A stretch of 12,037 nucleotides of DNA from Phycisphaerales bacterium UBA1845. GTDB lineage: Bacteria > Planctomycetota > Phycisphaerae > UBA1845. Positions within the stretch are counted from its first letter, which is position 1. Each line of letters begins with the position of its first letter. Below, piece by piece: positions 5,901 through 12,037 of the stretch. The DNA lies in the NCBI GenBank assembly GCA_002338715.1, contig DDIR01000135.1, forward strand, positions 2,460 to 14,496, in the 5' to 3' direction. The position numbers were made by a program, and so were the translations under genes. The notes below the pieces were generated by a model. The model had not been told where the DNA came from and ran no database searches. It saw nothing but the letters and a program-made list of their open reading frames with translations.

Positions 5901-7034
5901 TCACGAGCCGTCGCTCTGTGTCAATTCTCTACGACGTATCTTCTCTTTCAACTTGGTCGTCATCTTTTCCAGGCGATCTGCCGCTTCCCGTCCCTCTGCA
6001 CGATTCACGTCTGTACTGAGCTTGGTTACGCAATCTTCGCTACCCTTCCAGTCACCAGCCAAAAGCCTCAACATACCCAAATTCTCCAAGGCTGTCGTTG
6101 AGGGCCAAAGCCTGAGTTTCGAAGCACGCTCTAAATGATGCTCGGCGCTAGAGAAATCCGAATGTGCTTTAACGAGGTCCTCAAACGCATCATTACATTC
6201 ATGTGACTGACGACTCACCGAGTGCTCAACCGTCTTTAGATGAAAAAGCCCCAAATACCTTGAAATATACCGTGAATATAAAGCATCTGGAAACTGTTCA
6301 ACAATTTCCGTAAGTGAATCAACCAATTGAAGCATCTTCGCACTCTCTTCACTTCCGTCGCGATCGATCATCCATGGCTTAATCTGCCCAACAATGCGAG
6401 GCAACAGGCGGAAAGCAACGACAAATTCCGGACCGTTGTTGTTCGTCATCACTTCGCGATCGTATCCAAAGTGCTCATACGTAATCTCACTCAAGCGGTC
6501 GAGAAGTTTGCGGTTGCCATGTTCATCATTTTTCACAAGAACTTGGACTTTGTTAGATCGTATCGGCTCATCCGTCGAATCGCTTCTATATATGACCGAC
6601 AACTCGTATGTTCCTGGCTCCGAAAACGCACATCCCGTTGGCGGTCCGCCAAACATTACCAACAATTCACCCGATGTTGATTCTCCCGGAAACAATACCG
6701 ATTCGATTCTTTCGGGACCCGATCGACGAAGTCGTTGATCATGCACAAACTCAACTCCGTTCTCATTTCTGATGACGACCTCAATAAATGCCGGCCCCCC
6801 GCCTACTCGCTCCATGATTGTTGCGGGTCTCTCATCTGCATTCAAGAGCGCCACGCGGGCAATCAGAGGCTCGTACGCTTCAATGCTTGTTTCATCAACA
6901 GCCAGCGATATTCTGAGTTCCCACGGAACCTGGTTCGGAACATCTTCCTGTGCTTGAGCGTTTGATCGCTGTGGCATACCGGTCACAGCAATAGCTATCG
7001 CCAAGAAGCCGGTCGCGTTGTTATTCAATCGCAT
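5901..7034 (-). CDS. Exported protein with N-terminal beta domain and C-terminal helical repeats
   Basis: The 377-residue product opens with a Sec-type signal peptide: MRLNNN, a hydrophobic core GFLAIAIAVTG, and a likely cleavage after SNAQA near residue 28. Residues about 37-170 alternate in strands (WELRISLAVDETSIEAYEPL, FIEVVIRNENG, GTYELSVIYRS, VQVLVKN) and resemble an immunoglobulin-like or macroglobulin-like domain. Residues about 170-370 are helical and TPR-like (ALYSRYISRYLGLFHL, SSAEHHLERASKL, LENLGMLRLLAGDWKGSEDC), ending in a basic helix. GGAGC precedes the ATG by about eight bases. The gene starts 36 bp after the metalloprotease stop and is the last gene of the operon. A role as binding partner, inhibitor or chaperone of the protease is inference from position only; no family is recognised. 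Confidence 0.8.
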   Translation of the reverse strand: MRLNNNATGFLAIAIAVTGMPQRSNAQAQEDVPNQVPWELRISLAVDETSIEAYEPLIARVALLNADERPATIMERVGGGPAFIEVVIRNENGVEFVHDQRLRRSGPERIESVLFPGESTSGELLVMFGGPPTGCAFSEPGTYELSVIYRSDSTDEPIRSNKVQVLVKNDEHGNRKLLDRLSEITYEHFGYDREVMTNNNGPEFVVAFRLLPRIVGQIKPWMIDRDGSEESAKMLQLVDSLTEIVEQFPDALYSRYISRYLGLFHLKTVEHSVSRQSHECNDAFEDLVKAHSDFSSAEHHLERASKLRLWPSTTALENLGMLRLLAGDWKGSEDCVTKLSTDVNRAEGREAADRLEKMTTKLKEKIRRRELTQSDGS

Positions 7035-7070
7035 GATTCTGCTCCATTACTTAAGACGAAACAGATACCC

Positions 7071-9893
7071 CTAGGGTTTTTCGTATTCGCGAAGCTCGAC
7101 CAAACTTTCAGCACTGAATTGATTCGTTTGAGTATCTTTGTGCATCAGTCCGGAACTATGGTCAATACCAAGCCCATGAGCGATCTCATGTGCGAGCGTG
7201 ATTCGATGCGCTAAGGCCGAATAACCATCATCTAGCGACTCTACGAATATCGCGGACATACTCGTGTATGCTAAACCGAATCCGCTTTGTGTGGGCACCC
7301 ATCCAAAGAATTCTTTATGTGTGCTGATTCCCTTAGTCCCTGTTGTTTCGCCGTCAAGGTCTTCATCTCTCTCGGCTTGAAACGCCGAGTAGACGTATGC
7401 TGTCCAATAGTCTGCTGTCGAAACAGGTAGTCCACGAAGCGGCAGAATTGGCGTCCAAGCTGCTTTTTCTTCGATATTCTCGATGTTTTTCTGAAAAGGA
7501 ATGCTCCCCAAGGACGTGTGCTCAGTCAACGAGAAGTCCGGTTCAATATATGCTGGGGCATAGTGAGTCGCCAAGCCCGTTGTATCCGCAAGCGGCAAGG
7601 AGCCCGTTGGTGGATTCCCAGTGCCAATATCGCTACCGACAACACCAGCTGTGAAAGTCACCTGAACAGCAAGATCATCATCACTAAAATCACAGTTTCC
7701 GGAGTTGGGACGCCCCCCCCATGTTGCGACTGAGATGTTGGTTGAGATTTCGTCATCGAATGCCGTTTGGGTATATGTAATAATTCTGGTTACGATATCA
7801 GGAAAGCCTGTCGCCTTAATACGAATAAATCCATTCGTGAAATCGTCATCATTATCTTGATCTAAGACATCCAAAACTAATGTGCCGTTTACGAATCGCG
7901 GATCATTCCAACTAGTACTCACTGTATTCTGTGCAAATGTCGGTCGTGCCATGGAATCTGTTTCTACCCACAACTTCCGCCAGATTGTCAACATCTTTGT
8001 AAACTTGACTTCCGGTGGTGGAGAATTCGCGTCCGCATTAGTCTGTGTAACGGTTGCAAGAAGACCGGCGGCCAAGGAAGCCGCAGCCCTATAGTTGTTG
8101 CCTGGATTCATTGAAACTTCAATTTCAGTTACTTGTGCCACACCGTTCGCATCTGTAGTCGCCGTCGTGGCTCCAATTGCGGGGTCGTTCACTCCAGCTG
8201 GGAGCCGGTTGTCAGGACCACTGGTGTCATTGTCTATCAAACCTACGTTTGTCATTGCAGGGTTGTTCTGGTCAAATGGGTCGTCAACATCCCATAAGCG
8301 AAACTCCACCGTACAATCGGCGATCGCCGGCGAGATCTGCGCCTCAACCACCACCTGTCTGCGAATGGCCGCTTGAGCATCGGTCGGAGATTGTTTGCCA
8401 GGAAATATCCGCAGATCCCCATTGTTCGGGCACGTGTCGAACGGCGTGTTTTGAACAGAAGCCTCTTTCCACACGACGGACTCAACACCCGGAATCTCCA
8501 CACTTCCAGCGGTTGTGCAGGTCCCCCCCGAGGGCATTGTGCCCTTGATCTGAAAATCCTGCATGCCCTTTGGGGCGTCGGCATCCACGACCACTTGAAC
8601 AGTGCGATTGTGCTGCGCCCCATCACAAGGCACTGATCCACCTAAGACACTTACCGAGGCATTTGGTGGAACCTGGTCCACTGTCAGACTCATCGATCCA
8701 CAATTGGGCGAGCAACTGGCAGTCAATTGTAAATCAACCGTGCTTCCCGGGCAAACAACGTCTGAGACTACGGTCAGCGAGCATGATTCAGTGACACATG
8801 CCCCATCAAGACATCTTCCTGTTGAACAGGTTTCGCAATTTGGGTCGGGATAGCATATGCCCTTTTGGCAGTGCTGACATTCAGGACAAGGATTCGGAAG
8901 ATTGCAGCACAAATCAGTCGTGTCGCAACATTCACTAGGATCATTGCAGCAAGGATCTGGGTTGTCCTCGCATGGGTCCTCACCTGACCCGCAGTCAGGA
9001 TGGTTTGGATTACAGCATGGATCTGAAACACCGCAGCACGAACTGCTGCTATCACAACAAGGATCCGAACTGCCGCAACAACCCGCTGGCCCCGAACAGC
9101 ACGGATCGTTGCAGCAGGCCTGCGTAACACCTGAGCAACCGGCATTGCACTTGGCGCGTATGTCTTCGCACTCCGCGTCGCACGGATCGTTTGGAGGGCA
9201 ACATGGCGACGAAATCGGCGTTTCCCCGCAAGCCCCACCCGTGCAGATACCGCTAGTGCAATCGTCGCCGTCGTCGTTGCACGACGCACCGTCTGCTAAA
9301 GGTGTATACTCGCAATCGCCCGCTGCGTTGCAGACGTCTTCGGTGCAATCCAAGCCGTCTTTGCATGGGACACCGTGCACTGTAACAGAACACGTGAAGG
9401 TCTTCGTCTCATAGACGTGACCATTGGATCCATCTGCTGTTACTTCGCATTCTTGGGACGCATTGTTTCTAGCCAATCCCGTCAGTTGATATGTACCCGC
9501 CTCTGTAAGATCAATGTTCGCATCGGTCCAGGTGACGGTAACCGCATCCGGCTTATTTTCGATGGTAATGTACAGAAGTCCACAGTCCCAGGGAACTACA
9601 GGATGTGGAAGCAACACGCCTCGATGCCATGTCGTAATCTTATCCAAATCCGACCCGGTCCAGCTGACTTCCAGAAAATCCGCCCATTGTTGAGGCGTGC
9701 GTTCGGTCCGGTCGCAAGAAGCAATGATATGAACTGGTTCGCAGGACGCCTGAATCGCACCATTTGCTTCTGCTTCGCACGTCGTCTCACAAAGGACACC
9801 TGCTTCAGATGGCACGGAGCAAGAATACGCGAGCGCAATAACGAAGAGAATGACATGTTCGCGACACAATAACTTATGCCAAAGATTGGTCAT
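7071..9893 (-). CDS. Large exported metzincin-type metalloprotease with double-cysteine heptad region
   Basis: The 940-residue protein starts with a signal-like segment (HVILFVIALAYSCSVPSEAG), possibly a lipoprotein-like variant given the cysteine at residue 25. Residues about 35-170 are a beta-rich domain with scattered cysteines. Residues about 177-223 carry a DGLDCTEDVCNAAGDC-type cysteine module known from myxobacterial and planctomycete exported proteins. Residues about 231-347 hold 30 cysteines, with CC pairs recurring every seven residues (265, 272, 279, 286, 293; then 315, 322, 329). Beta-rich domains follow to about 850. The zinc site HEIAHGLGIDH is at 902-912, with the probable Met-turn methionine at 916 (SGLMH); E903 is the expected catalytic base. 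Its start overlaps the preceding TPR gene stop as ATGA, with GGAGA upstream. The substrate is unknown; extracellular or cell-surface action is inferred. Confidence 0.85.
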   Translation of the reverse strand: MTNLWHKLLCREHVILFVIALAYSCSVPSEAGVLCETTCEAEANGAIQASCEPVHIIASCDRTERTPQQWADFLEVSWTGSDLDKITTWHRGVLLPHPVVPWDCGLLYITIENKPDAVTVTWTDANIDLTEAGTYQLTGLARNNASQECEVTADGSNGHVYETKTFTCSVTVHGVPCKDGLDCTEDVCNAAGDCEYTPLADGASCNDDGDDCTSGICTGGACGETPISSPCCPPNDPCDAECEDIRAKCNAGCSGVTQACCNDPCCSGPAGCCGSSDPCCDSSSSCCGVSDPCCNPNHPDCGSGEDPCEDNPDPCCNDPSECCDTTDLCCNLPNPCPECQHCQKGICYPDPNCETCSTGRCLDGACVTESCSLTVVSDVVCPGSTVDLQLTASCSPNCGSMSLTVDQVPPNASVSVLGGSVPCDGAQHNRTVQVVVDADAPKGMQDFQIKGTMPSGGTCTTAGSVEIPGVESVVWKEASVQNTPFDTCPNNGDLRIFPGKQSPTDAQAAIRRQVVVEAQISPAIADCTVEFRLWDVDDPFDQNNPAMTNVGLIDNDTSGPDNRLPAGVNDPAIGATTATTDANGVAQVTEIEVSMNPGNNYRAAASLAAGLLATVTQTNADANSPPPEVKFTKMLTIWRKLWVETDSMARPTFAQNTVSTSWNDPRFVNGTLVLDVLDQDNDDDFTNGFIRIKATGFPDIVTRIITYTQTAFDDEISTNISVATWGGRPNSGNCDFSDDDLAVQVTFTAGVVGSDIGTGNPPTGSLPLADTTGLATHYAPAYIEPDFSLTEHTSLGSIPFQKNIENIEEKAAWTPILPLRGLPVSTADYWTAYVYSAFQAERDEDLDGETTGTKGISTHKEFFGWVPTQSGFGLAYTSMSAIFVESLDDGYSALAHRITLAHEIAHGLGIDHSSGLMHKDTQTNQFSAESLVELREYEKP
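8880..9115 (-). repeat. Coding tandem repeat of about 21 bp giving CC-x5 heptads
   Basis: Within the protease gene, codons for residues about 260-338 repeat every 21 bp. On the plus strand this shows as recurrent GCAGCA or CAACAA followed by GGATC, for example near 8946, 9018, 9055 and 9100. The phase is kept for seven units (residues 265 to 308, the last two degenerate to DC and PC), shifts by one residue, then resumes at 315, 322, 329 and 336. Confidence 0.8.
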
Positions 9894-11419
9894 TCTCCAA
9901 TCTCCTCTGTTAGTTCGCCAAGCTCAACGTAGCGTACTTGTGAAGCAAAGGGTCCATTTGGATAGACCGTTAGGATTCGATCGGTTACATCTTGAACCAG
10001 CGACGGTTCGTATCCTCCCCTTTTAAGCGCCCTCCATTTGTAGAAAAGCACTTGCTCCATCGTATTCAATCCGGGCCAGACCTCATCTGAATCATCGTAG
10101 CGCCCCAGAATCCAATCAAGATGTGGCAAAGCGTTGTTATAGCCCCTGAGATTCACATGGCTTATTGCGGCCGTCAATCTTGCGGTCGCCGTTTCCTGCG
10201 GGAAAATATCCTCATCGAATTCCTCAAGAAACAGCTCGGCTTTTTGAAGCGCTTCTGCCTCTTGATCGCCCCACAAATACGATTCGACGATCATCAATTC
10301 TGCCCGACAACGCTGTTGGTCGGAAACGCCTTCAAGTCTGCTGACATCTCCCAGAGTCGTACGCAATTGTTGCCATTCCGCAGGCGCCACCGATCCCGTT
10401 GCTCGGCGGCGCTGAAGAATTTCGAATTCTGCTCCCGCACTTTGCAGACTTGCTTCGGCGCGATCACCAAGCTCCTTCGCATTCTCTGCCAACGATTGAA
10501 AACTCTCAACCGCCTCGACGTGTCTTCCTTCAACCAAGTTGATGAATCCATCGCGCAGTTTTGCCTCTTCCCGAATCTTTGGGTCTTCAGCATTAACGGC
10601 CAGCCAATGAAAATGCTCTCTGGCTTTCGGGAGATCTTCCAAAATCACATTCAAGTATCCCAGGCGCAATTCCGCCTCATAGCGGATACGTGAGTGCTCA
10701 TTTTCAGGCCGGAGATTCGCCAGGATCTCTTCAAATACATCGATGGCTTCCGGGGCCCTGTCTTTCGACATTCGCGACAGGATTAGCCCTTTTATCTCCA
10801 GCGATCGAAGAGATTTTCGTGTTTCAGGATAGAGCTCTCTTACTTGAGTCAATAGCCGCAGCGCCCGATCGACATCATTGCGATTCGCGGCATTCACAGC
10901 TAGCTCATGAAGCTCGCCGGCAACCAATTCGAGATTCAGCGCGTTGTCCGCATCCTCGCTATTCGTTGCATTGAGTGCAGCCTCCACTGCTTCGGCACGC
11001 GTCGTCGAAATTGAATCCGGAAACCGTGATTTGAGGACGTCAATTGCGGTTCGAGCCTCAGTATCGCAACCCAGTTCGCTGCACACCTTTGCCTTATATA
11101 GGTACCCCCACTCGGCAAGCACTCGGTTATAAGGATTCATGGCGATGGAAGAATCAACGAATTCGAGGGCTTCCGAATACCGTCCAACTTCGTAAAGCCT
11201 CATGGCAAGTTTGACAGCGGCACGTTGAGAGTCCGGACATGACTCAAGGATGCTCGCATAGACATCCGCGGCCTCATTGGGCAAGTCCTGTTCATCAAAA
11301 GTGGTGGCCTGAGCCCAAAGGTCGCCCACGTCAGGGCACTCCGCGCGCACCGTTGAATGTAGGGGAAGGATGAGCTGGCCGAAATTCGTGAAGAGGACAG
11401 CGATCAAGACCTTACGCAT
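9890..11419 (-). CDS. Exported TPR-repeat protein
   Basis: The frame is open to 11530, but the ATG at 11419 has AAGGAGG six bases upstream and begins a clean Sec signal peptide (MRKVLIAVLFTNFGQLILPL, cleavage likely after HSTVRA near residue 26), so I choose it, giving 509 residues. The mature protein is all-helical, with tetratricopeptide-like pairs throughout: ADVYASILESCPDSQRAAVK, LYEVGRYSEALEFVDSSIAM, ALRLLTQVRELYPETR, AIDVFEEILANL, EGRHVEAVESFQSLAENAKE. TPR arrays bind other proteins; acting in the periplasm or at the surface, it could scaffold or recruit the protease encoded next. It is the first gene of the operon, and its TGA overlaps the protease ATG as ATGA, implying translational coupling. 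No catalytic motif is seen. Confidence 0.88.
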   Translation of the reverse strand: MRKVLIAVLFTNFGQLILPLHSTVRAECPDVGDLWAQATTFDEQDLPNEAADVYASILESCPDSQRAAVKLAMRLYEVGRYSEALEFVDSSIAMNPYNRVLAEWGYLYKAKVCSELGCDTEARTAIDVLKSRFPDSISTTRAEAVEAALNATNSEDADNALNLELVAGELHELAVNAANRNDVDRALRLLTQVRELYPETRKSLRSLEIKGLILSRMSKDRAPEAIDVFEEILANLRPENEHSRIRYEAELRLGYLNVILEDLPKAREHFHWLAVNAEDPKIREEAKLRDGFINLVEGRHVEAVESFQSLAENAKELGDRAEASLQSAGAEFEILQRRRATGSVAPAEWQQLRTTLGDVSRLEGVSDQQRCRAELMIVESYLWGDQEAEALQKAELFLEEFDEDIFPQETATARLTAAISHVNLRGYNNALPHLDWILGRYDDSDEVWPGLNTMEQVLFYKWRALKRGGYEPSLVQDVTDRILTVYPNGPFASQVRYVELGELTEEIGE

Positions 11420-11735
11420 GAAGATCCTCCTTGCACTCTTGATGTTCGCTACTGCACTCAGCCCGACCAGCATGCAGGCTTCCCTAACTACTAAATTACT
11501 ACGTCGAATGCAAGTTAATTCCGTTAGCAAAAAAACATAATCGGGCGGTGAATTCCACCTTCAATCGGTGAGCGTTTAGATGCTCCATGTGTCAGCGACA
11601 GAAGCAATGTGGTTTGCGGAGGTTGCGATGCAGGTGTTTCTTACGTCGGGCGATGGATTTTCATCCATGTTCGGTGCGATCCACGGATCGCGGCATAAGT
11701 AACCAGTGGCAAGGTACTGTTGCCGGATATCGCGG
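11420..11735. other. Intergenic region: leader of the exported-protein operon and right edge of the island
   Basis: About 315 bp separate the TPR gene start (minus) from the next phage gene (plus). The strong ribosome binding site AAGGAGG of the TPR gene is at 11426-11432. A promoter for the leftward operon must lie here, but I find no good -35/-10 pair. A 40-codon plus-strand frame (ATG 11580 to TAA 11702, starting MLHVSATEAMWFAEV) has no supporting context. No terminal inverted repeat or direct repeat matching the left edge was found by eye. Confidence 0.5.
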
Positions 11736-11933
11736 ATGGGAGAAGCGCTCGACAATTCGATCAAAACCAACGCCGAGGGACCGGCCAAAGCATCCGGTGA
11801 TTCCGGCAGCGTCGAGCAGCACAAGCTCACCGAGCAGATCGCGGCCGACAAGTATCTCGAATCCAAAAAAGCCAGTCGGACCAAAGGGCTCGGTATCAAG
11901 CTCGCGAAGATCTCGCCGGGAGGAACCGTTTGA
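11736..11933 (+). CDS. Small phage protein preceding the portal gene
   Basis: The 65-residue product begins MGEALDNSIKTNAEGPAK and continues ASGDSGSVEQHKLTEQIAAD, then a lysine-rich helix and a GLGIKLAKISPGGTV tail. The acidic, serine/glycine-rich middle and the position directly before the portal gene match small proteins I know from planctomycete-type phage cassettes; its function, perhaps assembly or head completion, is unknown. The frame is open up to GTG 11706, but the product looks complete from ATG 11736. Neither start has a proper ribosome binding site, unlike the other phage genes here, which fits loss of its native upstream DNA to the island. The stop overlaps the portal ATG by one base (TGATG), so the two are coupled. 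Confidence 0.7.
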   Translation: MGEALDNSIKTNAEGPAKASGDSGSVEQHKLTEQIAADKYLESKKASRTKGLGIKLAKISPGGTV

Positions 11934-12037
11934 TGTGGCCGTTCAGCCAGAAGAGGAAGGCTCAACAGTCTCGCCCGGTGGCTTTGCCGACCCACTTGCG
12001 AGCGCGCTACGACGCGGCGCAGACCACCGCAGAGAAC
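11933..12037 (+). CDS. Phage portal protein, lambda type (5' end, truncated by window)
   Basis: Thirty-five codons are visible, beginning MWPFSQKRKAQQSR and continuing PVALPTHLRARYDAAQTTAEN. The RARYDAAQTTAEN block is characteristic of the N-terminus of lambda gpB-like portal proteins, which form the dodecameric ring at the capsid vertex where TerL docks. A GGGAGGA ribosome binding site lies within the end of the preceding gene (11918-11924), about eight bases before the ATG. Most of the gene lies outside the window. Confidence 0.8.
   Translation, partial: MWPFSQKRKAQQSRPVALPTHLRARYDAAQTTAEN

Noticed and set aside
8880..9300. Regular short repeats that could suggest a CRISPR array
   Set aside because: The 21-bp period is the coding pattern of CC-x5 heptads in an open 940-codon frame; there are no unique spacers of fixed length and no cas genes.
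11580..11702. 40-codon plus-strand frame in the operon leader
   Set aside because: It has no convincing ribosome binding site, no recognisable motif and lies near a probable junction; too weak to call a gene.
5460..11735. Transposon interpretation of the island
   Set aside because: No transposase or integrase gene and no matching terminal inverted or direct repeats were found by eye at the two edges.
11576..11995. Minus-strand frame of 139 codons over the right phage edge
   Set aside because: It is antisense to the pre-portal and portal genes, whose sequences are recognisable, and it has no supported start.

Overview
The window looks like bacterial DNA, most likely from a planctomycete-like organism. 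This is an inference from the style of the phage packaging cassette and from the cysteine-rich exported proteins; no rRNA or other marker gene is present. Two kinds of DNA are interleaved. Positions 1-5460 and about 11736-12037 are GC-rich (about 60% in sampled lines) and carry tailed-phage genes. Positions about 5460-11735 are lower in GC (about 42-55% in sampled lines) and carry three minus-strand genes for exported proteins with no phage character.

Left phage block. A ParB-like/DNA methyltransferase fusion (133-1491, +) is followed by a convergent intergenic gap holding two near-identical 22-bp palindromes exactly 31 bp apart. Next come three small minus-strand genes (a winged-helix-like protein, a HARE-HTH protein and an acidic helical protein), probably one operon read leftwards from about 2850. 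On the plus strand follow a 71-residue HTH-like protein that may act as small terminase or DNA-recognition subunit, and then the large terminase (TerL). The TerL N-terminus appears cut by an in-frame amber codon (3221-3223), just after a well-placed ribosome binding site and TTG start at 3152. The same small domain seems to occur both in the 71-residue protein and at the TerL N-terminus.

Island. Directly after TerL a phage gene begins (5417) but loses phage-like composition within about 17 codons. A start-less gene fragment follows in the same frame. Then come the three minus-strand genes, transcribed leftwards from about 11420: an exported TPR protein, a 940-residue exported metzincin-type metalloprotease with an extraordinary double-cysteine heptad region, and an exported beta-domain plus helical-repeat protein. 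The first two overlap by ATGA and the third follows after 36 bp. I read this as a coupled operon for a secreted or periplasmic protease system.

Right phage block. A 65-residue phage protein overlaps the start of a lambda-type portal gene that runs off the window. TerL and portal are normally near neighbours, so the island appears to interrupt a packaging module. It could be cargo in a phage, an insertion in a decaying prophage, or an assembly join; sequence alone does not decide. No transposase, integrase, tRNA, rRNA or CRISPR array was seen.
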